Assembly: GCA_015039465.1 (NCBI GenBank)
Contig: MU130679.1
Location: 1 to 64,000, forward strand
DNA: 64,000 bases
Direction of reading: 5' to 3'
From: Phlegmacium glaucopus
Lineage: Eukaryota; Basidiomycota; Agaricomycetes; Agaricales; Cortinariaceae
The position numbers were made by a program, and so were the translations under genes. The first letter of the stretch is position 1. The number at the start of each line of letters is the position of its first letter. Of the stretch, positions 12,031 to 22,600 are shown one piece after another. The notes under the pieces were generated by a model, which ran no database searches, was not told where the DNA came from, and saw nothing but the letters and a program-made list of their open reading frames with translations.

Positions 12031-12201
12031 GAAAGTTTCGAATTCAATGCCGCATGGACACACAACAGATGGTTGGTGACAAAAGTCACTGGTATCATGA
12101 CGTGACTGATCGTGTTTATTGGCCACACTTGTACAAAGAAAAATCTAGCGAGTAACAGTAACAATGACACAAAGTACTTATTTTTTAGAACACTTTTCAA
12201 G

Positions 12202-13299
12202 TTATAGAACCGTTGCAAATCCAGCAAGCTTCATCTTCACTCCGACCTCAAATAGGTAGTCAAGGCACTGAAATTACTAATAAGAAAAGGCTTGTGTCAA
12301 ATGTCGGTAACCATACCTCTGTCTGCGTCTTTGCCTTCTCCCAGTCGTTTCCTTTAGGGGTGTTTTTTTTTCAGATAAGAGTCGGTGATGGGTGATAGAG
12401 AAACGCACCCCAAACATATACACCATGCCTCCGAACAAGGACGCCTGCGGCGTTGGGATATTTAATCATTGCCTCCGCCATACTGTCTTTCAGATCTTCC
12501 TCATTAGGAGTGTTCTCAATAATGGGCACTTCCAGAGTATCCAGATACGAAAGTGCGGCACCAGTTCCACCAATTCGAACGCCCTTGATCATCTGGAATG
12601 GATATCTGGTTTCAAATGACGGTTAAGATAAAGCTATAGTTTCGTACCTCCTTTGAATAGAAAGGTTGAGTATTTGTTATTATAAAAAGAACAAGAAATC
12701 TAAGCAATGCTGACCTGATGTGAGATAGTGAAGACGGGTCCAGACCACAATAGTGTTGCCATAACCGCATGCTGAGAGTGGGTATGAATGCAACTTCCAG
12801 CATCGCGAATGTCGAATGAATTCCAAAATAAGGGCGTGCATGCAGATTCCTTGAGCTTCAAAGCAGGTCGACGGAGGAATACCCTGTCAGTGTGGGGAGA
12901 AGGCTCCACTTGTGGGTACGGGAGCACGAATATGTGGATCGGTTCGATCCGTTCCTTCTGTACGCCAGATGGTGCAATGTAAACTTTATCCCTAGAAAGA
13001 GAAAGGTCCGAGATTGAACAAATGTCTTTAGCAAAAGTGATACCTACCCTTGGCGAATGCAAATGCCGCCTCCAGTTCCAGTCACCCACCCAAGCTTCAC
13101 GAAGTAGCATCAGATTGATCAAAACCCGATGAGGTTAGATAAAAATATAATTGCCTGGTAAAACGAACGACACAGCTCCGGTATCAGGTTTGCAGGCTAC
13201 CTCACCTAATGAGTAAGGAGATCTAATGGGTCCAAATCGAAACCTTACATGCAAAGGATCGGTAGAAATCACAAGCGCTTCGGCCTCCAGAGATGACAT
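12202..13299 (-). CDS. mtnB: Methylthioribulose-1-phosphate dehydratase (class II aldolase family), methionine salvage
   Basis: It dehydrates 5-methylthioribulose-1-phosphate in the methionine salvage pathway. Eight exons (minus: 13249-13299, 13155-13196, 13048-13094, 12715-12991, 12648-12650, 12409-12592, 12317-12351, 12202-12267) give 234 residues, the usual length. Visible motifs are [25 protein letters not shown], Cys in KESACTPLF, zinc ligands in [16 protein letters not shown], and [10 protein letters not shown]. Numbering matches human APIP (MtnB) plus one: HTH at 116-118 and His196. Glu140, equivalent to the catalytic Glu139 of APIP as I recall, is encoded by a 3-base exon GAG (12648-12650) between two normal introns of 64 and 55 bases. 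Intron 2 (13097-13154 region) appears to be GC-AG, starting CAG|GCAATT. It lies 171 bases downstream of, and on the same strand as, the RecQ start. Confidence 0.92.
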
Positions 13300-13749
13300 T
13301 TCTCGACAAAGATTCAAGGTTGAAAGGAAGCACTGAACCACACAATCTGATCCGAATTGCGCGATTTGGCCAAGTTCAAACCGCCATCAACCACATCGAC
13401 CAGCATCACTCCACGAAGCTTCCCTTGTCCTCAAGCAAGGTTCTAAGTTGTCAAAAGCCAGTCTTGCACCTGTCGTTTGCAAATACTTGGCAAAGAAGTG
13501 ACAACATATGATCACGCCTCGTCTTGCGCTAGCACAATAAGACTCGGGCGTCGTTGGAGTGTGAACACTTCTCTTTTCTCCTAAACCTTGTAAGGTTGCT
13601 GTCATGCAGTTCTGGACTTGGTATTTCGCCCCTTGCCTCTCTGGGTCTTGTTCTCAATAACGGAATGTCCCTATCCTCAAATATCAATTCTAAAAATCCT
13701 AGCCGCTCGACAACGGAAGCACAATATTGAATAGCGGTCCAAATTTTGA
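13300..13749 (-). other. Unresolved open frames upstream of mtnB
   Basis: On the minus strand, a frame around 13530-13790 reads through RRQTLAQGLIKIWTAIQYC, FLELIFEDRDIPLL and GEIPSPELHDSNL, and another near 13314-13400 reads through VMLVDVVDGGLNLAKS before a stop 15 bases above the mtnB ATG. They could be exons of one small gene or chance frames; I could not join them with convincing splice sites and recognise no family. Plus-strand frames here are also short. Confidence 0.25.
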
Positions 13750-14149
13750 TCAACCCTTGGGCTAAAGTTTGGCGTCTGTTCTGACAGGTAAGTATTATAA
13801 CCCTTCCTCATTCATACACGTCTCTCTAATGAAGGACGCTAAGAATATTTTCTTGCGATTTCCTCAGTGGAACAGCACAGAACCTCGGAAGTTTAGGCCA
13901 TGGGACTTCGGATGCAAAGTCTTGGGGAGCAGATTACCTAAAGGTAAGCGATGCTGGTATAAACATGTTCGCTGATTTTTTTTTGCTGATAGTTATCCCT
14001 GTGTCGTACTTAGTATAATGATAAATATGCAGGTGAGGGATCTTTCCATCTGCCAAAAGCTTGATAGTAATCAATAGCTCTTATCTTCAATCAATCCAAC
14101 TGGTTTCATGGACTTCTATCCACCTATGGCCGCAGCCAGATACGTGTAA
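13750..14149 (+). pseudogene. Relic of a GH27 alpha-galactosidase
   Basis: Fragment frames read STLGLKFGVCSDS, then across a donor at 13787 (CAG|gtaagt) and an acceptor at 13867 into GTAQNLGSLGHGTSDAKSW and GADYLK, then YNDKYAG, and further down YPPMAAA. Family GH27 has the series GLKFGIYSDSG, GSLGHE..DAK.. and WGVDYLKYDNC, where the Asp of KYDNC is the nucleophile, and later a YPPM..AL segment. Here the nucleophile motif is altered, the 5' third and the whole C-terminal half are missing, and stops interrupt the frame. It is most simply a decayed gene copy. Confidence 0.6.
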
Positions 14150-14250
14150 TTATGGCCATTCATAATGGTTGACAGATCACCCATGATCATCTCTTTAGAT
14201 CTATCAAATCCATCCCCACAAAGGGTGTGCCAAATCTACCTCCAAGTCCA

Positions 14251-14370
14251 GCATCACACCCCGAACGTGCCCACCGAATTCCAACTGAACTATTGCATGA
14301 GCTAGCATGAGCTCATGCAATAGTTCAGTTGCAATTTGTCGGGCACGTTCAAGTCACAAGTGTGATGCTG
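14251..14370. repeat. Fold-back inverted repeat
   Basis: A perfect 21-base inverted repeat (14283-14303 and 14310-14330, arm aactgaactattgcatgagc plus one base) is separated by 6 bases. It sits inside an imperfect outer repeat in which gcatcacac...gaacgtgccc on the left mirrors gggcacgttc...gtgtgatgc on the right. The whole could form a hairpin of roughly 120 bases. A MITE or fold-back element is the likely source. Confidence 0.85.
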
Positions 14371-14599
14371 TGCATGATCCACATTGTACACAGCTGAGTC
14401 TGAGGGTAAGTACTAAAACTAGTACAGAATGACCGAATCATTTTTTTTGTCCTGCTCAATAAAATAGGGGTTAATAATATTTCTGTACCATGTTGGACAT
14501 ATTGTGGGCAGGGCACCGCCGTACTAGCCGTGTCAAATCTGATTTAGGCTCTTCCTGTATCATTAGCCGCCGGTTAACAACGAGATTCCTTATAATAAA

Positions 14600-15360
14600 A
14601 ATTACGTCCGCTGGTAATCTCCATATGGCAGATTCAAGATTCGAGCAATCAATCAATAATTTCAAAAAGCTCCCTGAAATTTGGAACAAATCCCAAAAAG
14701 AAAAGAAAAGGGCTAGTAGGAAATATCCGAAAAAAAAAACAAATTGCGCAATTGAATTCCTTTTGAATATTTTCATCGAGAAGTTGGCTTACTACATACA
14801 ATGGAAGAAAACCCAAACAAAATATTTCTGGTCCTGCATGCAGTTCTTACTATGTAAATATTAGTGATAATTGACTTGAATTTTGTTCATACATTTGTTC
14901 GGGGCTCGAAAATTCGGGCGCTTTTATATCGTGGGAATAGCTTCGGAGATGCATTTTTCGACCGAATCGATGTATTTTGAAAATCGAAGCAAGATTCAGA
15001 AAAAAAATCTCGCCAAGCAAAAATCCGCAGGTATTCAGGGATAATAAAAAATTACGTCCGTTTGGTGGTAAATCTCCATATGGCATACTAGTTGGGGTTA
15101 TGTACAATCATAGACAATCAAAGTCCACCAATCATGATTCGTGGATCCTTGCTTTTCAATACAGGATGGTTGCAGATAAGATCATCGCAGCGTTGTAGTT
15201 CTTATGCAATTATGTAATATTAGTTACTTTTGTTCATATTGGGGCTCCAAAAAATTCGGTACTTTCTCTAAGAAATCTAGGGTCAAGCTTCGGAGACGTC
15301 TTTTTCGACGTATTTTGAAAATCGGAACAAGATTCTTAGACAAATCTCGCCAATACATTA
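14600..15360. repeat. Diverged direct duplication in AT-rich sequence
   Basis: Two similar blocks follow one another. Each has attacgtccg..ggtaaatctccatatgg (near 14602 and 15051), then ttttgttcat...ggggctc.aaaattcgg (near 14881 and 15229), then gcttcggaga.g..ttttcgac, tattttgaaaatcg.a.caagatt and aaatctcgcca. Block spacing differs between copies, so insertions or deletions occurred. No coding sequence is recognised. Confidence 0.7.
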
Positions 15361-15824
15361 TACGTTCCTGCAAGTTCCCACTGAAATACCCCCATATAGG
15401 ACTTCGATTAATACTGTACAGCCACCACGCGGGAGACTATTCCTCGGAAATGAAATATAAGGTATCATGTATATAGTGGGCAGCTAGCTAGTATTATAGG
15501 CGCGGCCGTTAGATCATGAGGTAAATTGGGTAACTATTTGAACAAAGTACAAACGACGATGAAAATTAATAGTGGCAACAAAAAAAAAAAGACAACAACA
15601 ATCATAAAGTGGGTCATAGTATGGATAATATAAGGGAGTGGCCACCGGGGGTAGAGAACGACAAGATAACTACTGAAATCGGAGGCGACTTAGAGCAACA
15701 AGCATATAAAAAAAGAGGGAAAATACACACGTCAAAGTTGAAAACAAATCGTAGCTTTTACAATTCATAAAACATTTTCTGGGCCTCTTTCTGGGTCCCT
15801 CCCAAGACAAGGTGAAATAAAACT
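15361..15824. other. Intergenic, 3' side of the PAS gene
   Basis: AT-rich sequence with short A-runs (15580, 15708). The part next to 15825 should be the 3' UTR of the minus-strand PAS gene. No gene or repeat is recognised. Confidence 0.5.
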
Positions 15825-17328
15825 TCATGATGCGCGGCGGAGGATAACCATCAGTCCATCCGAATGGGCAGAGAAGATAGCGTCGACCGTAAATTGCTCC
15901 GAATCATCTGACGGTGATTGACGTATTGGTCTTCCCGCATTAGGTGTCGAACGTGAACAAGGATGGTAGTGATTGGTGTTGTTATGAACACGCCCTACAC
16001 GCGCACCCGCTTCCCTAGTTGTCCAACCGTGTCTATGACGGGTAGGTGATGAAGGTTCCGGCATGCGTGACCTGTAAACATCAAAAAGATGAGCATTTTT
16101 TTGATTGATCAGGATAACGGCATAAGGAAGGAAGGTAGACATTTTTTGCTTTGACTTACACCGAATCTCGTCCTTCTGTGAGCAAGACGAACCGTCCGAA
16201 TCCAAAGCCGCCGTCGCTTGGCTGGCCACTCTCGTTTACGCCCCAACCTTTAACACAAGTAATCCAGCTACGGACGATTTCTTCTTCCCTTTTTATCACG
16301 AAATCAAAGAAGCTTCGGCCAATGGCGGAGGTGGTTGAAACGAGGAGGTCATTTGAACAATACAATATGGTGCAATTCATACTGAATCGATCAAGGATAA
16401 AGGCTGTACGGAAGGATTTATTGGAGAGATGATCGAAGGTGATGGGGGTTTCGCGGGTAGGAGCTGGAGCCTGGGCCTTTAGATGTCGCCTTTCGGGTTC
16501 GGGAGACACGCTGAGACTGCGTCCAGAAGAAGCTGACCTTCTCCCTGGACTTTGAGAATTCCGCGGACTTGGGGTACTCCAAGATGAGGATGTTGATGGT
16601 GATGGTGACGCTGGGAGGGACATGTTAGATGGGACAGGACTTTTTGGCATAGGAGACGGATCGCCCCAACGCTAGTGATGGTCAATATAGGTCCAGATAA
16701 TGTATAATAAGATGATACTCACCTTGAATTGAAAGTTGGAAGCACTTTCTGTGATCACGGTGATTTCCTGAGCTGTGGAAGCGTTGTGCAACGCCTTGGC
16801 GCCGGGACTGGCGAAAGAAACACTTCCGACTAAGACGTTGTGCACTACGGTCCTGAATATGTCAAGAAAAACGGTTGAGATTAGGGCGCTTGTTGATATA
16901 CAAGGATACCCTCACCGCGACTTGAATTTAACACGTCAGAATTATGGGTGCGAATTAAATAAAAGTTACGTACGATACCACAGAGGATGTAACCTCTGTA
17001 TGGGTCCTTGTGTCGCATTCGGAGGTAGACAAGAACCGCAGCTTTGTCTTGTTGAATGGTATCGCTAGTAAAGTGTGAGGATGAGAGGCTCGGTAAGTAG
17101 TGGAATTGGCCTCACTAATGGAGTTTTTTGACTCTAGGAAATTCGTCTGGATGTACTAACTCGAGAGATGGCCTTCCGATGAGTTCTCGTGGTTCATAAC
17201 CTTTGGATCAACGAGCGTCAGGGGTTAAAAAAAGCGTAGACGATAAAAGTCCTACCGAGTAGATCCGTTACGGACTCGGTCATGTACAGCCATTTTGCCT
17301 TGATGAGGGACCGGTTAGCGCCTGCCAT
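15825..17328 (-). CDS. PAS-domain protein (white-collar-like PAS fold)
   Basis: The start MAGANRSLIKAKWLYMTES (ATG 17326-17328) leads into a PAS fold: TDLLG|YEPRELIGRPSLELVHPDEF, AAVLVYLRMRHKDPYRGY and a later hydrophobic segment TVVHNVLVGSVSF. The phrases YEP.ELIGR and HPDE are typical of PAS domains in fungal light and redox sensors. A Ser/Pro-rich linker (about 16480-16640) precedes a second conserved block (about 16180-16440: FILDRFSMNCTILYCSNDLL, GRSFFDFVIKREEEIVRSWI), which looks like another PAS-like half with NDLL and REEE. After a final intron with a GTAAGT donor the tail is Ser/Arg-rich and ends at 15825. No GATA zinc finger or LOV cysteine was seen, so I call it only a PAS protein. 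It is divergent from TRM61. Confidence 0.75.
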
Positions 17329-17646
17329 TTTTGTTTTGGATGATGATGAATATACCTCTTGAGAAAAGTCCACGATACCGACTAGGAAGCTGCTTTAGAG
17401 AAAAGAAGAGGTGAAATAAGAGATAGTTTAACGCACTGAAGGAGAGACAAGGAATTGAGGTATTCATTGGCATTAGTGTATAAAGAAAAGGGGATGCCTT
17501 GTATTTATTACTGGTGCAAGTCTTTGATAGGGCCGGCCTTTCACAGCCAGATCCCATGCTTTCTGTCACATCTATAGCCAGGGTTCAAATCTCTTGCCGA
17601 TCAAGATTTAAATTTACCCCCATCCAGGGTCCTCTTAGAAACCACA
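17329..17646. promoter_or_regulatory. Divergent intergenic region, PAS gene / TRM61
   Basis: These 318 bases separate the two start codons, on opposite strands. The region is expected to hold both promoters. I see no clear TATA box or repeated motif. Confidence 0.45.
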
Positions 17647-19464
17647 ATGTGGTCTCAGGCTCGTGAGGTCGCTGCAGGAGACACAGTCATCATCTGGCTC
17701 GTCAGTATCCTTCAAAATACGTCCTATATTACTCGTTCATTCAAACCTCCATTTTTTAGACCAGAGATCTCATTCAACCACTCGTCGTCACTCCAGGTAA
17801 GGATTTCAACACAAAATTCGGCAACTTCAAGCAGGCAGACTTTGTCGGCGTTCCGTACGGCTCAAAGGTCCCATCGCGTACAGGAAGGGGTTTTCTTCTC
17901 ATATTAAGGCCCACACCTGAGCTATGGACACTCGCTTTACCACATCGAACACAGATCCTTTATCTCGCAGACATCGCCTTCATCACATCCACTCTCAACA
18001 TTAAGAATGGTAGTCACGTTATTGAAGCAGGTACGTTACTTCACACCCCTGCGTCGGAGACCATCCCCTCCTCCTCATGTTCAAGGGTTTGATCTTCCAT
18101 GCACGCCCCATGGAAGATATCGGGGAACCAATTGACTTCTTTCGAATTCGCTTCATCTTTATTCCCGATATCAGAGGCCACGAATCTGACTATCCTTATT
18201 TTACTAGGTATGGTGCATAATCAAATGACACCTCTCCGCATTTCCTCACCATATTCGACATAAAAGGTACAGGATCAGCATCATTCTCTCATTCAATTGC
18301 AAGAACCATAGGCTCATCAGGACATTTATGGTCATACGAGTTCCATGAGGCAAGGTTTGGAAAAGCAAAGTTAGCAGTCTTCCTTCTTACAGAAAAAGGC
18401 ACTAAAATATTTCGACAACTTCCAGGGAAGAATTCACAAGACATGGGATGGATGACATCGTGACTCTCCAACATCGGAATGTCTGCAAGGATGGTTTTAC
18501 CGTCATTGGCTTGGCGGACGCAGGTACGTAGCCCGTTTTCCTTCTCCCGTCCTTTCCCGATGATGACCCACAAAATGTCAGTCTTTCTTGATCTTCCTGC
18601 ACCCTGGGATGCTGTTGAACATGCCAAAAACGCTTTGCGTGTACGTTTTTGTCGTATCTTGTCACCTTATCCGACGCCTCACTGACTCTCCATTGATTAC
18701 AGAAAGACCGTACCACGCGGATATGCTGTTTTAGTCCTTGCATGGAACAGGTACTTCGTACCGTAAACGCACTAAACGAAGCTGGTTTCACAGGCGAGTG
18801 TATTACTTTTCCTCCGGTCTAGCGTGGACTTGATCTAATCTCTAATAACCCATTTTTAGAAATAACCATGTTCGAAACTCTCGTCCGACCAATCGAGGTA
18901 TTCCAGATTCCTCCCTTACAACCCGTCTCTGTGGTGTCCGAAAAATTGAAAAGATCTGAACTGAAACGTGAAGACAAACGTTTGAGACAGATAGCGGCTA
19001 ACAAGACTACGGCTAACGGAAAACGTAAGCGCGATGCTATAGCGGTTGATGGGGACGAGGTTGATGGTGGTGGTGGTGGGATGAATACAACTGAATTGGC
19101 AGATGGGGCTAGCGGTAGCGTCGACGGCAACAGTAACAAGCGGGTCAAGATCGTTAGCTTGCCCATGACGGAGGATGAAGATGACGGCATACTCAAGATG
19201 GAAGAATTAAACACGAACATGATTGGAGATCCTTCAACATCGGTAGAGGCAGCGGCGGATAGATCCATCACCACCAACCCACATGTTGTGGCGGAGATGC
19301 CGATGTCCACAGTTACTGCACCGCCGCCTGCTAAAATTAATATCTCGAAAGCCCTTCCCGAAGTTCGCGGACATACTTCCTACCTAACATTCGCATGCCT
19401 CATCCCTATTCCCCAAAACCCGTGTGAATCTGTAGAAGTTCCATCTTCAGAAGTGCTCATTTGA
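17647..19464 (+). CDS. TRM61: tRNA (adenine-58-N1)-methyltransferase catalytic subunit
   Basis: It is the SAM-dependent subunit of the TRM6-TRM61 complex, which makes m1A58 in tRNA, including initiator tRNA. Exons fit at 17647-17700, 17760-18030, 18267-18369, 18426-18523, 18582-18640, 18703 to about 18794 or 18799, and 18860-19464. Visible are the beta-barrel N-terminus ([30 protein letters not shown]), [17 protein letters not shown], the SAM-binding [59 protein letters not shown] and [11 protein letters not shown] Lys/Arg- and Asp-rich insert (about 18950-19330) precedes the C-terminal strand [13 protein letters not shown]. The exon 6 donor is ambiguous: GC (ACAG|GCGAGT) or GT five bases later; both keep frame. 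An intron of 236 bases after exon 2 is unusually long here. Confidence 0.93.
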
Positions 19465-19680
19465 CAAGACATGAGTATACTCGGACCTATTTATGTTCAA
19501 AATTGATTTAATGTAAGCCGTTCTTTTCTCATGTCCTATTTTTGTTTTAACAAAAAAGATCGTAAATTTATTAATAGGTGTAGATATCATCTAGAGGCGT
19601 CATTAAGTACATATTTTATATGACTTTGGGGGGATAGCTTGGAAGAGAAACAAGTTGGCCACGGTGGGAAAAACATGCTA

Positions 19681-22600
19681 TCAATCATCCTCATCTTCTT
19701 CAATTTGAGCTGTCGTTTTGGAAATTCGCGGACGTAGAGTTCGTGTTGAAGGAGCTACAGCTACAGGCGTCGGCTTAGCTTTAGCGGCAGCACGCACTCG
19801 AGCTCGTTTTCTTGTTGAAGATTCGTCATCCTCTTCATCTCCCTCGTCTGCCAGGCTCAAGTCCGCTGAATCAGACTCCTCTTCCACCTTTTTCCTCGAG
19901 CTCTTTCGTTTTCTTTTCGAATTAGGAGTCGTCGATGATTTCCTATTAGTCTTTGACTTCGTGCTTCTGTTGCTTGAGAGATTGTTGGGTGTTGAAGCTT
20001 CAGAAAGAAGCGCAATCTTAACTGTCGCCTGGTTCTTGCTCTTCCTAGTAGGCCTTGCTCCAAGCGGGGCCTGTGGCGATGCTATCTTCTTGTCTTCGCT
20101 ATCATTGGCTATATCCTCAGCATCGCTACTACCTAGCTGCTGCTGCCGTCTAGCTGCATGTTCTTCAGCCATTTCTTGCATCGTTTTAGGGATATAATGA
20201 TGTCGGTGTGCCTGTGCCTGTTCGGACTGCAGGCCGACGACCACCTCTTCCCTGTCTGAGTCTATGTCCATCATTACAAAATCAGAGGCAATGAAATCGG
20301 CCGGAGCATCACTGGTAGCAGGCTCCTCCAGTTCATCTGCGAGTTTGGGTATCTCTCGTACAGGGGATGAAGTGTAAGACAGCGTGACGCGAGTATTCTT
20401 GGGCAGGTGGAAGGCTTGAACTACCCTATCTGCACCAGCTAGGAATCCCCCTGCTGCACTGCTAGGATTATCATCATCATCCTATGTAAAAAACGTTTGG
20501 TCAAAATGAGTCTTAAGGCCTAAAACGGAAGAAGAACGCCCTACATGAGGACTTGCTTCTTTTGATTCATCTTCATTGTCATTCGAGTCATCCCCTGCCT
20601 CGCGTGGTGGTTTTTTCTCTCTCGGTTTATGCCCATACTGTTCTTGTAGCCTCTGCCGAATTTGGAGGCCATGTATGAGGCGTTTCCAGTTCTTGATGAC
20701 CCGGTCCTCTCGTTTAATCCTGGCTTTCTCCTCTGCTTCTCGTTCAGCTTCCCAGAAGGCCTATCGAGATAAGGAGGAAGCAAAAATGATATCATAAAAC
20801 GTGTCAGAATTGAGATATTAACGGGCGAGGCGAGGGCAGGACGATTATTATCGTTGACTCACCTCCAACAACGTCGCCTCGTTTTCTGCCGCGACTACCA
20901 CTCCTTCAATTATGGGAAACGCTCGACGTTTCTTGAATTCAAACCCAGTCTGCGTAACAAGATAAGAAATAAGGTTGAATATCATTAAAATTGAATTTGG
21001 GAAGAGCAATCTCAAAATCAGCTGTGACGTTCTAGCCGGACCAGGGGTTTGAAAATGTACGCACCACGGCCTCTGCGTAGTCAAACCCTAATTTTCTTGC
21101 TATTTTGGCAACACCCTTGACTGTTGACATGCGAAAGAAATCAGGATTTTGAACGACCCTTGGAAAACAGGAAAAAACACAAAAAAAAACCCACAAGGTA
21201 TATGCGCAGCTCCTTTTGGCAGCATAGACGGCACGTACAAGTCAATATTACCGAATGTGTTCTTCGGAACTTTACCCTTTTATTGTCGGTCAAAGACAGA
21301 GTAATTTAGAAGGAAGGTTAAGCTTACATCCACAACAGGATCAGGAACGTATGGCTCCGTCTGTGAATATGCATAGAGGCCTTGCATAATTTCTCCAGTG
21401 GCACTCGAGGAACCCTCACCCTGGCCGTTCGGACCGTCTTGGCCAGCTACTCTGAGCTCATCTTTCAAGACTTCAAGTTCCCGCATACGGTTAACGGTCC
21501 CGGCTCGTATTTTGACCATCTTCATCGGCTGTTCGCCTGCTATAACGGTTCTCCCCGTGTTCCTCATCCAATTTTCGGCCGTTTTGAGAGAAACGACCGA
21601 GGACCGAGGATAGACAGGTTCTCCCCGGAATTTGCCCAATTCTGAGGTTGCAGGTGGTGGAGGGTGGATGGTTTCGGTTTGTTTCAGATGGCGAGTAAGT
21701 ACATATCTGAAAAAAGCGTTTGTATGAGTTAAAGGATCCTAGTGAAGATGACTTCTGGTTTTACATTGGATGATCTTTGAATCCGCCCATGGTTGTTGGC
21801 ATTCCTTCCATCAGTTGAGCTGCTTCCAGCTCTTGATCTTCTAGATCGTCTCGGTGCTGTCGAATTGAAATTCTCAGCTCGCCAGCCAGCTTGATTATAA
21901 AGATTGAAATAAATACCAGTCGAAAGGGCCTATGTATTGCATTCATCACGCTACTCCACCACGCCTGGCGGCCTTTACCACCTCCACCAATGTTTAGTGC
22001 ACTGCTGCCGCCTTGGACTTTGGCCACTTTTGTGCTATATTCTCTCGCATATCTCCGGGTAACATCTCGCGCATAACCGTCTTCCTCGAACGCGAGCACG
22101 TAAACCATGCGATTCTCTACTTTGGTTCCAGTACTCCTGTTATTATTTGCAAAATATTGATGGCGTTGTATAGAAGCATTGGCATTAATATTTGAAGACG
22201 TTGGGTCAAACACCTTGCGATCATTGATGTGGCCTCGAATTGGATCTATCGGGAACCATCTGGTATCGGGTCTTGAGAAGACTTCCGTCCAGAAAACAGG
22301 AGGTGTGATTAATGGGTCGGGGGAGGCTGCCATCCATCAATATTCCATTAGAACATGCAAGTTTCGACTGATACGCGACATACCCAAGTAACTCGGTCCG
22401 CCTAAAATCTGACCGCGACTCTTCGTTTTCCGCAGTTTGATAGCAGGCTTAGCTTTCTCTTTTCCTTTCGCCTTGTCGCTTTTTACCGGACCCCCATCAA
22501 GCCTTCTCCCACGCCCATTTGAGAATCCTGATTGTATGTCGGAATCCATCATTGAGTTGGAATTCGAAGCCTCGTCGTCGCCCTTAACTTCCATAGCCTT

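Noticed and set aside
19718..20197. 159-residue plus-strand frame opposite the RAD4 tail
   Set aside because: It is antisense to a Lys/Ser/Asp-rich tail, and its hydrophobic look arises from reverse-complementing those codons.
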